Part shown: positions 17,199 to 25,395 of the stretch, in pieces
How positions within the stretch are numbered: the stretch's first letter is position 1
How the letters are laid out: the number at the start of each line of letters is the position of its first letter
From: Brevibacterium paucivorans
GTDB taxonomy: Bacteria > Actinomycetota > Actinomycetes > Actinomycetales > Brevibacteriaceae
Assembly: GCF_016907735.1 (NCBI RefSeq)
Contig: NZ_JAFBCP010000001.1
Span: 1,302,001-1,366,000, forward strand
DNA: 64,000 bases
Direction of reading: 5' to 3'
Translations under genes and position numbers: made by a program
Notes under the pieces: model-generated
What the model saw: the letters and a program-made list of their open reading frames with translations, nothing else
What the model was told of the DNA's origin: nothing
Database searches by the model: none

Positions 17199-18398
17199 TT
17201 AGTTCTCCGGATAGGTGGTCTCAGGGATACTGTCGTAGTCCTTAGGCTCGTAGGATTCCACTGAACCATCAGCGACGCTGTGGACAATTCCGGTCAGCCC
17301 AGTTTCAACCGCCTTCACCAACTGCCCCTTCTTTTTGGCACCCCATGATTGTGTCTGCCCGCGGACTTCGAAAAGAACTGTTCCAGAGCCGTTGAGAGCG
17401 AAAGAACCAAGGGCTGTTCCTGGAAGGTCAATGTTCTGGTCGTAAAGCGAGATCGTGCCATACGGTGAGTTTCCCCGGTTGTTAAGAGAGTCCTCTGCCG
17501 CGAGGACCAGCTGTTTGGAGTAGTCGATGCGGTAATTCTCGGCGTAGTCCGAGTGACTATCGATTTCCACGAACTTGCCGGACAACGACAATGTGACTTG
17601 CTTTCCTGTGTCACCAGCCTCGTAGCAGGGTCCCTGGTGGTGGAGGTCGACAAAGGTGTCAACATTTCCGAACTCGCCCTTCAGACTCTTGTACAGATCC
17701 CGGATTGCTTGCGACTCAGGGTGGATGTACCACCCAGAGTCTGCCGAGGTTCCAGGGAAGTCCTCTGCTTTAGGCACATAGTCAAGGTTGGGGTTGAAAT
17801 CACGGTTGACGTCAAAGCCAGGTTTCGTCGCGTAGTCATCCCCCTGAACTTCTTTCTGGTAGTAGTTCCACGGTGACTTTGCGTTCTTGAGCTGCGGGAA
17901 GTCGGCGACGACTTCTTCCCATGTCCGTTCGTTGGCACGACGGTCAAGCTCGGAAGCATCAGGATTCATCATCGGAACGGCAACAACGGTCACCTGTTCG
18001 CGAAGCTCCTGTGCTTTTCGAGTATTGCTTGTAAGTGTCTTCAAAAGGTTAAGAAGTGCAACGGTTCCGGTCTTTTCATTGCCGTGAATCTCACTCTGAA
18101 CAAGAATCACTTTTGGCCCGGTACCAACGCGAGCCGCCTTTATTGAACGACCCTGATTAGATTCGCCAATTGTGAAAAGCTTCATGGCGCCCTTTGACTG
18201 GCGCTCCAGTTTGGTGAGTTCTTTCTGAAGCTCGGAATAACTGGTCCAAGCTTTGGTTCCTGTGTCTCCGGTTTCGGTTCCGCAGTGCGGGACGCCGGTC
18301 TTCCCTTCAGCAAGAGCTGGTGAACCTATAGCGAGTCCTCCGGCGAACAGCCCGAGGGCAAGAGCACTGGCAGACAGCCTAGTTGCGGGGTGTCGCAT
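17199..18398 (-). CDS. Secreted M14 family zinc carboxypeptidase
   Basis: A 399-residue exported metallopeptidase. A Sec signal ('LSASALALGLFAGGLAIGS' followed by ALA) is likely cleaved near residue 30. The zinc ligands are the M14 H-x2-E, H105 and E108 in 'SEIHGNEKTG', and a distal His in 'VDLHHQG' (253-254). The 'NRDFNP' (198-203) Asn-Arg substrate pair and the catalytic Glu344 in 'LFEVRGQ' are present. It removes C-terminal residues from peptides or peptidoglycan stems. No wall anchor is seen, so it is probably secreted. The gap of 310 bases upstream holds its promoter and, at the far end, a terminator of the next gene. Confidence 0.88.
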   Translation of the reverse strand: MRHPATRLSASALALGLFAGGLAIGSPALAEGKTGVPHCGTETGDTGTKAWTSYSELQKELTKLERQSKGAMKLFTIGESNQGRSIKAARVGTGPKVILVQSEIHGNEKTGTVALLNLLKTLTSNTRKAQELREQVTVVAVPMMNPDASELDRRANERTWEEVVADFPQLKNAKSPWNYYQKEVQGDDYATKPGFDVNRDFNPNLDYVPKAEDFPGTSADSGWYIHPESQAIRDLYKSLKGEFGNVDTFVDLHHQGPCYEAGDTGKQVTLSLSGKFVEIDSHSDYAENYRIDYSKQLVLAAEDSLNNRGNSPYGTISLYDQNIDLPGTALGSFALNGSGTVLFEVRGQTQSWGAKKKGQLVKAVETGLTGIVHSVADGSVESYEPKDYDSIPETTYPEN

Positions 18399-18634
18399 CG
18401 TTTCTTCCTTGAAACGGTGGGTTAAAGCGGGAGTGTGGAACCAGTTTAGAAGTCATGTTTGCATTCCACATCCTGGCGTGGCTGTATCCCACGGAGTAAG
18501 AAGTGCTTCGTACCGCAAAAAGCGTCTAATCTGTACATTTTTGCAATCACGTCTCGTCGATGCTTCGGATCAGATCAATCTGTCACTGAGGAGAGTCACG
18601 AAGCTCAACCGAATAAGAGGAACGAAGGTCACAA

Positions 18635-18676
18635 AATAAAAAGACAGTGCTTCGGGCGAACCTACCCGGAGCACTG
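18635..18676 (-). terminator. Rho-independent terminator of the LPRTG surface-protein gene
   Basis: On the minus strand CAGTGCTCCGGG pairs with CCCGAAGCACTG (one mismatch), followed by TCTTTTTATTTTG. It starts 33 bases after the stop at 18709. The remaining 236 bases up to 18398 show no gene. Confidence 0.85.
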
Positions 18677-18708
18677 CCTTTAACTATTCAGTTGCGCTTA
18701 AGCCTGTC

Positions 18709-21543
18709 TCATGAGCGACGGCGCACAGCTGCAATTAGCGCAGCACCAGTGACAACGAGCAATCCCGCAGTCAGGCCGATCGGCAGGACCGACGCACCCG
18801 TACGTGGCAGGAAGCCACCGTCGTTCGAAGCTGTGCCGTTCGAACCATTCGAGCCGCTGTCACTTGAACCGCCCGAGGTGTTGTTCGCACCGCTGTCCGA
18901 ACCGCCCTCGTTGACATCGGCAGGGGCTTCAGTCTGCTTGTCATCAGGCTTACCAGTGTCGTCAGTGTCGGACTCACCAGGCTTGGCCGGGTCGTTTGGT
19001 TCCTGCGACGGATCCTTACCTGGCTCCTCACCAGGCTGCTCTTCCGAAGGTGCTTGAGTTGACCCCTCACCAGGTTCTTCACCCGACTGCTCCTCACCCG
19101 GCTCTTCCGAAGGCGCCTGAGTTGGTTCCTCACCGGGCTCCTGCGAAGGTTGTTCACCTGGTTGCTCCGTAGGCTTTGGTGCAGGTTCCTGCGTTGGTTC
19201 GTCAGAAGGGGCCGGTGCTGGCTCCTGCGAAGGCTGTTCAGACGGCTCCTGCGACGGCTGATCGCCGGGCTTTTCACCTGGTTGCTCGCCTGGCTCCTCA
19301 CTCGGCTGTGCGCTTGGCGCCTCGCTTGGCTTTTCACCGGGCTCCTCACTCGGAGGAGTCGAACCGTCACCGTCATCACCAGCTGACTTGTGGTCCACGA
19401 CGAACGTGAGCCGTTGCGTCTTAGCTGTCGCGTCACCACCGGCGCTTCGCGCACCACCTGTGGCCTGCTTTGCGCGCGCCGTCACATCGATCGTGTACGT
19501 TCCAGGCTTGGTGAACGCCCATGCGGTGTGCATGTGTGTGCCAGGTGGGAGTGGAATGTCAGAAGCCTTGTCGCTCGACGCGTACATGGTCTGAATGGCA
19601 CCCAGGGTCTCTGTGTAGGCAAACCACTTGCCACCCTTAGGAGCGCTCACTGGTGTGAGAGTCATCGTCGCACCATCGGGATACTTCGTGCGGTCCAGAG
19701 TTTCGCTTGAGAAACCTGGCCACACACGACCTGGCTGTTGAGCCTGCGGAAGAATGTAGAGCTCGGCGCCTTTAGGACCAAGGACGTCGTAGCTTGGGTT
19801 AGCGAGCACGTCGCCTTCACGCTTAACTTTCGCAAGCTTCGTCACTTCCAAGGTCGTTGAGTCGATCGTACGGTTCACGGACTCCGTGGCGTGCTGGCGC
19901 GAATCGTCACCAAGCGCTACCGAAAGTTCGCCATTGACGTCCATGGCGCGCAAGTCCACATGCCCGTTGTTGATAGTGACAGGCGTATTCAGGAGACTTT
20001 CGTCAGAACCGTCGTTTCCGTCATCCGGGTTGGGCGTTTCGTTGCCCTCTCCTGGGTCCGGGGTGGTGGTAGCTCCGCCGTCAGAGAACTGGGTCTGGAC
20101 AGGTTTGCCCGTGCCACTGACTTGTCCAAGGTCAATAGTTTCCGTATTGCCAATGGTGGCGCGTGGCTGCGGCTCCAATGTCAGCCGGAGCGTGTACTGA
20201 TCTCCCTTGCAGTATTCGCGATCTACCTGGAGACTGCGACGCCCAGGACCACTTACGACATCCACCGAACAGGTCGGTTCGTCGAAGCCTTTTTCGTAAA
20301 AGCCACCGGTCACGTTGTAGATGAGCGAGTCATCTGCGGGCTTCGTGTCGATTGTGACCAGATTGCCGTCACCTTGCGTGTGCGCGTTGACGGACACGTC
20401 ACGCGAGCTGACCTGCACTTCGCCAGTAGAGAAGTCACCGGCGGGTGCGTCGGGGGTTTCCTTGGGGAACTGCCCTGCGTTCTGTGTGGTCACTGCTTTT
20501 TGCCCGGTGCTTGATGTTAGAGGCGCACTGATCCAGCGTGCTGCCCCCTTGGTGGGCACAAAGACGGCCTGGAATGCCGAGGTGTTGGACCCGATCATTT
20601 CGCTCCACGTTGCCTTGCCACCTTTGACGGGGATTTCGGCGAGGTGGTAGCCGTCGATGTAGAACACAACCGTACCTTCAGCGGCGTCGTTACCGGCGTT
20701 GAAGGTGAGGTCGGTGAGGTTCTTGTCGCCGTCTTTTTCGCTACCGGCGTGTGGGGCGATGGTGAAGCTCGGAGCGGAAGGACCGGTGACGCCTGCGGCT
20801 TTGTCGTAGGCGGTCTTAACGTCGCCGAGTTTTTCGTCAGCAGGGTTCGTACCGCCCACGCGCCACACAAGCGTGGTTGGTTTCGAGGCGGTGAAGGCAC
20901 CGGCAGTCGTCCGCGCACTTGCGTCGAAAGTGACTTCGTAGCGGCCCGGCTTGGTGAAGGTCGTGATGTTGTGGGTGTGCGTACCCGGGTCGAGCCACAC
21001 GGTACGTGAAACCTTGTCGTGGGAGGAGAACAAGCGAGTGACGGGCAGGTTGCCGAACGTCGAGTAGTTAAACATGTTCATCTCGCCGGGGCCGTTGAAG
21101 CCTACGAGTTCCAGGGCAAAGTTCTTGTCACGGAACTTTTCAATAGGAACGCCGGTGTCAGCGCCAAAGCCTGACCAGATGGGGCTGTTACCGGGCCCGG
21201 GGACCTGTGGCGCCATGTAGAGAAGCTGGCCGTTCTTGCCAAGGAAGCCGAGGCGGTGGTCGTCTGTGACCGGGAAGATGTAGTTCTGGCTACCGTCGTC
21301 GTTGTAGCCACGGCCGACCCAGTTGGAGGTCTTGTCCAGCGGAGCTGTTTTCCCGTTGGACTGTGAGTTGATGTCGAATGTGTTCGTCGCTTTGTTCCAA
21401 AAAACTTTGGGCGCGTCAATGTGTGCCTTCGTCTCGACGCTGCGATCGTCATCTGGCCCCGCGAAGGCAGGAACAGCGGCGAACGAAAAAGCAGTGATCG
21501 CAACAGCCGCGAGCGAGGCACAGGCTGCACGAAGTGCGCGCAT
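18709..21543 (-). CDS. LPXTG-anchored cell-wall surface protein with choice-of-anchor M domains
   Basis: A 944-residue precursor. It has a signal peptide (residues 1-28, ending AFA), then two related beta domains (about 35-330 and 520-700). These carry the actinobacterial wall-protein motif in which a 'LDPGTHTHNITTFTKPGRYE'-like strand is repeated as 'LPPGTHMHTAWAFTKPGTYT' in the second copy. A roughly 140-residue Pro/Glu/Ser/Gln spacer follows, then the sorting signal LPRTG (912-916), a hydrophobic helix and RRRS. Sortase would link it to peptidoglycan. In other actinobacteria such domains are often near metal ABC transporters; none is seen here. AAGGAGGGG precedes ATG 21543. No sortase gene lies in the window. 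Confidence 0.88.
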   Translation of the reverse strand: MRALRAACASLAAVAITAFSFAAVPAFAGPDDDRSVETKAHIDAPKVFWNKATNTFDINSQSNGKTAPLDKTSNWVGRGYNDDGSQNYIFPVTDDHRLGFLGKNGQLLYMAPQVPGPGNSPIWSGFGADTGVPIEKFRDKNFALELVGFNGPGEMNMFNYSTFGNLPVTRLFSSHDKVSRTVWLDPGTHTHNITTFTKPGRYEVTFDASARTTAGAFTASKPTTLVWRVGGTNPADEKLGDVKTAYDKAAGVTGPSAPSFTIAPHAGSEKDGDKNLTDLTFNAGNDAAEGTVVFYIDGYHLAEIPVKGGKATWSEMIGSNTSAFQAVFVPTKGAARWISAPLTSSTGQKAVTTQNAGQFPKETPDAPAGDFSTGEVQVSSRDVSVNAHTQGDGNLVTIDTKPADDSLIYNVTGGFYEKGFDEPTCSVDVVSGPGRRSLQVDREYCKGDQYTLRLTLEPQPRATIGNTETIDLGQVSGTGKPVQTQFSDGGATTTPDPGEGNETPNPDDGNDGSDESLLNTPVTINNGHVDLRAMDVNGELSVALGDDSRQHATESVNRTIDSTTLEVTKLAKVKREGDVLANPSYDVLGPKGAELYILPQAQQPGRVWPGFSSETLDRTKYPDGATMTLTPVSAPKGGKWFAYTETLGAIQTMYASSDKASDIPLPPGTHMHTAWAFTKPGTYTIDVTARAKQATGGARSAGGDATAKTQRLTFVVDHKSAGDDGDGSTPPSEEPGEKPSEAPSAQPSEEPGEQPGEKPGDQPSQEPSEQPSQEPAPAPSDEPTQEPAPKPTEQPGEQPSQEPGEEPTQAPSEEPGEEQSGEEPGEGSTQAPSEEQPGEEPGKDPSQEPNDPAKPGESDTDDTGKPDDKQTEAPADVNEGGSDSGANNTSGGSSDSGSNGSNGTASNDGGFLPRTGASVLPIGLTAGLLVVTGAALIAAVRRRS

Positions 21544-21682
21544 GAACCCCTCCTTTAGTGGTAAGAACTCTCACTGACAAGAGCCAGCGAAATAACATTA
21601 TCTTGACACAAGGATCCTTGCCACATAAATAAGTACCCACGAATGCTATGCAGGGTTGCTTATACGCCGTGCTGAGCAGATC

Positions 21683-21728
21683 GGCAGGTGAGTGAAACGC
21701 ACCAAAATTTCACTCAAAAGTACCTGCC
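21683..21728. promoter_or_regulatory. Nested inverted repeat in a divergent intergenic region
   Basis: TGAGTGAAA (21689-21697) and TTTCACTCA (21708-21716) are perfect arms around 10 nt, flanked by GGCAGG (21683-21688) and CCTGCC (21723-21728). The position between the divergent surface-protein and 21793 genes fits an operator or an attenuator hairpin. Confidence 0.5.
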
Positions 21729-21792
21729 GTTCACCCTCGTTATATACGTTCAAACCAGGAGAACTCCCAGACGTGAGCAGCGAGGAGCACGC

Positions 21793-22144
21793 ATGGATAT
21801 GCTTAGTGAACCGATCATGATCGGTGTCGCCGCTGTTGTGGCGATTGTTCTGCTCATGCTGGCTGTGAAAGCGTTCCGCTCTACAAGCAGGGATGACGCG
21901 GAAGTTCGCGAGTTGGAATCGGTGGCCGTCCAGGGAACGAACAAGGGGAAATCCGGCGTGCTCGCGTCTTGCACCAAAGCCGTATTGCCCGCGGGCTTTC
22001 GGAACCAGCCTCTCCAGAGCTTGAGCCCTACGGTGTGACCGCTCAGTTCTCAAGAATGTCCACGTGGGCATGGTAGTTCCTGTTGTGAAGTACCTGCCAC
22101 AGGACCGCTCGAAGTTTATGATCGAAGTTCCCTTTAACCAGTAA
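21793..22144 (+). pseudogene. Frame-disrupted single-helix membrane protein gene (candidate)
   Basis: ATG 21793, after GAGGAG, opens an 81-codon frame with one strong membrane helix ('IMIGVAAVVAIVLLMLAVKA') and a polar stretch. The downstream sequence reads as protein only if the frame changes twice. 'ARVLHQSRIARGLSEPASPE' lies in the next frame from about 21950. 'DRSVLKNVHVGMVVPVVKYL' and '...FMIEVPFNQ' then end at TAA 22142-22144 in the third. Two single-base losses, the first near AAGGGGAAA at about 21945 and the second near 22037, would restore a product of roughly 117 residues. It could be a real pseudogene or a sequencing fault. No family recognised. Confidence 0.45.
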
Positions 22145-22182
22145 GATCCCTTTCAATAGCGTGTGTGAGGTCAGGAGCATTC

Positions 22183-22842
22183 ATGACAAACGTGAGCGAT
22201 TTCCAAGCAGTCTCCGCTCGGTACTCCCGTGAGTGGCCGACTGAGTTTCTGCGCCTGGTAGCAGACGGGATGCTGGACGTGTCAGCTGATGAGCACGCCA
22301 TTCCGTTGCTGCACTTCAGCACCAACTATGAGCTGCTCGATCCCACCCAGATTGCCAAACGACTTGACATGATGGCCGAGCCGGATGACTACCGCCACAT
22401 TGACCCGGACCTGGGGCTCTTGCCTTTCGCCATGGAACCCGGGGGCAATCTGTGCTGTTTTCTTACTCAGCAGGCACACGGCGACTCCGCTCCTGTGGTT
22501 GTGCTGATCAACGACGAAGATGAAGACGAATACCTCGCCGACGATCTTGCGGGATTCATTTTCTCTGACATGGTCACATCCGCCAGCGATTTCTATGATG
22601 ATGACCCCGTGGGCGAAGGCAACCCTGCGGAGAACGCGCAGGCATGGCTAGCGAAGTACCGGCAATACATGAAGCCTGAACAGGTGAGCGCACTAGAAGA
22701 CCTGTTCGCGAACCCGGTTGAGGAACGCGATGACGATTCGCTGGGCTTTATCAGCTATGAGGACGCAGAAGAGCTGATCGCACGCGTCCTGGGCGGTGGC
22801 GCTCGTGACGAAGAACTAGTGCTGTGGGAGCGCGACATTTAA
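22183..22842 (+). CDS. SMI1/KNR4 (SUKH) family protein
   Basis: A 219-residue acidic protein. The central 'DPDLGLLPFAMEPGGNLCCF' followed by 'APVVVLINDEDEDEY' and 'DLAGFIFSDMV' is the SUKH superfamily pattern, where a strand with GD/GN and a cytosolic acidic sheet bind partner proteins. Family members are mostly immunity proteins of polymorphic toxin systems, or yeast-type scaffolds. I see no toxin gene beside it; the disrupted gene just upstream is not recognisable as one. ATG 22183 follows AGGAG at good spacing. An orphan immunity role is an inference. Confidence 0.75.
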   Translation: MTNVSDFQAVSARYSREWPTEFLRLVADGMLDVSADEHAIPLLHFSTNYELLDPTQIAKRLDMMAEPDDYRHIDPDLGLLPFAMEPGGNLCCFLTQQAHGDSAPVVVLINDEDEDEYLADDLAGFIFSDMVTSASDFYDDDPVGEGNPAENAQAWLAKYRQYMKPEQVSALEDLFANPVEERDDDSLGFISYEDAEELIARVLGGGARDEELVLWERDI

Positions 22843-22966
22843 CCACGTGAACACATCACGTGCGGTGATGGAGACGGAGACAGCAGTTTTCTCAAACATG
22901 ATTAACCGTAAAGTAGTGCAGGCTTCAGACCTGCACCTTAAGTGGAAAGCCTGATTAGGGGAATAC

Positions 22967-23584
22967 GTGGCTCTTACATCGCTGACTGTACTGCAGGCAA
23001 ATAAGCAGTCGGACAAGAAAGCATTCCTGCGGATTGTTCCTGAAGGTGAAGACCCCTTCGTTCTTCCCCACGAGGACGCTTTTCGGGCAGTTCAGTTACC
23101 CAAGGGTCTGGTGGTGGGGCCGCTCTTGGCGATCAGCTTGGGTATTGTTGCGCTCGTTGTGGTGCTGAGTTGGGATGGCATTTCACAAAGTTTCGGTGAT
23201 GATTCTTTGACCGTGACACAGAGGGTTCTGCCTCTGCTCCCTGTGGTTTTGGCCGTGGTGGTGACGGCGTTGTTGACGGTACTGGTCCTTGTGAGGAAGC
23301 CATCGGACCAGGCCAGCAAGAAGAACTTCTTTGAGGTGTATAGGACTGCCGGACCTAGTATTCAGCCTGTTCCGGCTCGAGCGGTGAAGGTGTGGACCAA
23401 TGTGGCGGAAGGTTCACTGCTCATTTATGCGGTGTTGCTTCAGTTGCCGGGTGGGCAGTTATTGGTGCGACACACTACGGGTGGGGCTCAGCCATTCGAG
23501 GCTCCCACACAAGATGCCACGTTTTACGTGTGGGAACTGCCCGACGGTTGGAAAGTTGTGCAAGTAGCCAAACGCACGGCGTAG
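22967..23584 (+). CDS. Hypothetical two-helix membrane protein (205 aa)
   Basis: No family recognised. The frame starts GTG 22967 after AGGGGA. Residues 1-40 are polar. Two hydrophobic helices follow ('VVGPLLAISLGIVALVVVLS' and 'VLPLLPVVLAVVVTALLTVL', about 44-65 and 85-107). The C-terminal half is a soluble beta-rich domain ending 'TFYVWELPDGWKVVQVAKRT'. The layout recalls small actinobacterial inner-membrane proteins of unknown role. The hydrophobic helices and normal codon use make it likely real. Confidence 0.65.
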   Translation: MALTSLTVLQANKQSDKKAFLRIVPEGEDPFVLPHEDAFRAVQLPKGLVVGPLLAISLGIVALVVVLSWDGISQSFGDDSLTVTQRVLPLLPVVLAVVVTALLTVLVLVRKPSDQASKKNFFEVYRTAGPSIQPVPARAVKVWTNVAEGSLLIYAVLLQLPGGQLLVRHTTGGAQPFEAPTQDATFYVWELPDGWKVVQVAKRTA

Positions 23585-23626
23585 CGGCCAAACCAACCCA
23601 GACCGTGCGCCTAGCCCTTCTACCCG

Positions 23627-23842
23627 CTACGCCACATCCGACCAGCGGGGAGCGAAGCGCTCCATCTGTTCCATAACCAAAATGACGGCCCCGGTGCGTT
23701 TTTCGATCGGATAGCCGTACTTGCGCAGGAGAGTTTTGATTGAGCGACGCAGCTTAGCCCGCACGTCATCGCGCACAGTCCAGTCGGTTTTCGCATCACG
23801 GCGCAGGGTTGCCACCAGGTCGCGGGCAATCTGGGCGAGGAG
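23627..23842 (-). pseudogene. hsdR: 3' remnant of a type I restriction enzyme R subunit (HsdR)
   Basis: Only the last 72 or so codons of HsdR remain: 'VRDDVRAKLRRSIKTLLRKY' followed by 'GYPIEKRTG' and 'EQMERFAPRW' match the extreme C-terminal helical segment of type I R proteins. Upstream of 'LLAQIARDLVATLRRD' the similarity stops at about 23842 and unrelated sequence begins, so helicase and nuclease domains are gone. Neither HsdM nor HsdS is nearby. The base composition here is visibly more GC-rich than the flanking genes. It is a decayed trace of a restriction system. Confidence 0.75.
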
Positions 23843-23860
23843 GGGGCCGGCTACGGGCCC

Positions 23861-24110
23861 GCCACATATGACCTGGAACTCTGCGACGAAGGGTGGCATC
23901 CGCTGCTGCCGGCGCCGGCAGCCCAGAGCTCCGATGTGGCCTGGGAACTCGTCCGGGAGGCGGGCACGGCACCTGCGTCCGTGGTTGCTCCGAACGGCAG
24001 GGCTTCTGTGCCAACGGACTGGTCCGCTGCCGCCGAGGTCACGGTGAGCGCCCCCGTGCTGGTGTGCGCGGGCCGTCCCGCCGGTTGTGGGGTCACGGCC
24101 GCCCGTGTGG
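23861..24110 (+). other. Protein-like fragment of unknown origin inside the debris region
   Basis: A plus-strand frame without its own start reads 'ATYDLELCDEGWHPLLPAPA' and continues with 'DVAWELVREAGTAPASVVAP' and 'TVSAPVLVCAG'. It lies between the HsdR remnant and the alkyltransferase remnant, both on the other strand. I do not recognise the family. It may be a fragment of a lost gene or chance coding potential in GC-rich DNA. Confidence 0.25.
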
Positions 24111-24114
24111 AGAC

Positions 24115-24222
24115 CCCGGGACCGGTCCCGAGCAGAGCCGCGACGTCGCCGTAGGAGACCAGCCGCCCGGGCGGCACCAGCTCCACTGTGCGCAGCACCA
24201 ACTCGGTGAGGGTCTCGTCCAT
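24115..24222 (-). pseudogene. 5' remnant of an alkyltransferase-like / MGMT DNA-binding-domain gene
   Basis: The first 36 codons ('MDETLTELVLRTVELVPPGR' then 'LVSYGDVAALLGTGP') match the winged-helix start of alkyltransferase-like proteins and O6-methylguanine methyltransferases. After GTGP the next expected block (G-P-R-Q-V-G followed by the P-[CW]-W/H motif) is absent and the frame continues into unrelated sequence, so the active-site half is lost. A truncated copy in the same debris region as the HsdR tail. Confidence 0.7.
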
Positions 24223-24346
24223 GGGTCGACGCTACCGCTGTCGCCAGACGCTACCCCTGTCTGCAGGCACTGCCGCTGTGTGTAAAGCCCGCCGGTATGC
24301 GGGCGGGGTCTGAAGCGGACGGTAGCTTCTGGAGCCAACGGCAACG

Positions 24347-24808
24347 TCAGCGAGTCGGAGCATCAGGAGTACGCGCAGCGAGGATCTTCACCAAGGCGTG
24401 AGTGCCGACCGAGATGGCCGGGACCAGCAGGACGGCGGTGAGCATCCAGATTCCCAGGCTCACGAGCATCTCGGAGGCTTCGGCCTGCACCCCCGTCGCC
24501 CATGTCAAGACGAGCACCACGGCCACGACTGCTGCCAGTAGAGCGATCCAGCGCCAGGGTGAGGGCGACACCCTGCGCAGCTCGCGCAGCAACTTCGTCT
24601 GCCACCAACTGGCAATCGCCAGCAGCACCAGACACAGCACCAGCATCGTGCCGAACGCGACCCGGACCGCGAGGACCCTGTCGCCCGGCCACGGCATGGT
24701 CAGCGCGGCGAGCACCAGCCCCATTAGCAGGCAACCCAGGTACAGGATTATCCAGAGTAACGGAACCTGCTGCTCAGATGTCCATCGAGGGTTTGCGTAG
24801 TTGGTCAC
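24347..24808 (-). CDS. Hypothetical four-helix membrane protein (153 aa)
   Basis: Four hydrophobic segments are clear ('LLWIILYLGCLLMGLVLAAL', 'FGTMLVLCLVLLAIASWW', 'WIALLAAVVAVVLVLTWATG', 'LGIWMLTAVLLVPAISVGTH'), with a short cytosolic start and a Pro/Thr tail. I know no function. Its GC-rich codon use matches the surrounding accessory DNA rather than the flanking core genes, so it was probably acquired with it. The start at ATG 24808 has no strong ribosome site. Confidence 0.55.
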   Translation of the reverse strand: MTNYANPRWTSEQQVPLLWIILYLGCLLMGLVLAALTMPWPGDRVLAVRVAFGTMLVLCLVLLAIASWWQTKLLRELRRVSPSPWRWIALLAAVVAVVLVLTWATGVQAEASEMLVSLGIWMLTAVLLVPAISVGTHALVKILAARTPDAPTR

Positions 24809-24994
24809 TGGCCCATTATGTCACGCCCTGAGTCCAGGCTCCTGAACCTGTCGGGTGGTACCGTTTCTGGAATGGTTCGTGGAGGAGAAGGGCAACCTTG
24901 AGGACGCCGAGACTGCAGTGCGGGGCGTCCACTCATCGACGAGTGCCATCCAGTTCAATGTTGCGGCCGACACCAATCTTGCTGCCGTGAACGC

Positions 24995-25354
24995 CGTCTG
25001 TTCAAGGACGACGCCCGCATCTTACGCACCGACAGACTCGCCACCGCAGAAGCATTCTTCAACCGCCGCGGCCCTCTAGCCCTGGTCATTGGCCGATTCG
25101 TTCCCATCGTGCGCACCTACGTGCCCGTCGCAGCCGGCACCGCCCAGATGCCATACCGCAACTTTGTCATCTGGAATGTAGGCGGGGCCCTCGCATGGGT
25201 GGGTTCAATGGTGCTGATCGGCGCCCTCCTTGGCCACATCCCAGGCATCACTCACTCGATCGACGGGATCATTCTCCTCATCCTCGGAATCTCCATGCTC
25301 CCCGTAGCAATCAGCGCCACCACCTCATACATCAAGAAGCGACGCGCCACATAA
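24995..25354 (+). pseudogene. 3' remnant of a DedA family membrane protein gene
   Basis: The frame 'RLFKDDARILRTDRLATAEA' followed by 'FFNRRGPLALVIGRFVPIVR' and 'YVPVAAGTAQMPYRNFVIWN' is the conserved second half of DedA proteins, including the F/Y-x-R motif with the essential arginines in 'GRFVPIVRTYVP' and two final membrane helices. The first half, with the E-x-x-x-P segment, is missing. Upstream DNA (24855-24990) reads as an unrelated protein-like frame ('FLEWFVEEKGNLEDAETAVR'). The junction is near 24990. Without a start codon it is not expected to be expressed. Confidence 0.75.
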
Positions 25355-25383
25355 CGCTCCCCGCCCACCATCCGCAGAATCTA

Positions 25384-25389
25384 TACACT
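25384..25389 (+). promoter_or_regulatory. -10 element of a leaderless transcript
   Basis: TACACT fits TANNNT and ends six bases before ATG 25396. Transcription would start on or beside the A of the start codon. No ribosome site is present upstream. Confidence 0.5.
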
Positions 25390-25395
25390 TTCCGT

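Noticed and set aside
18771..19457. 228-codon Arg/Ser-rich minus-strand frame
   Set aside because: Alternate frame of the Pro/Glu-rich spacer of the LPRTG protein.
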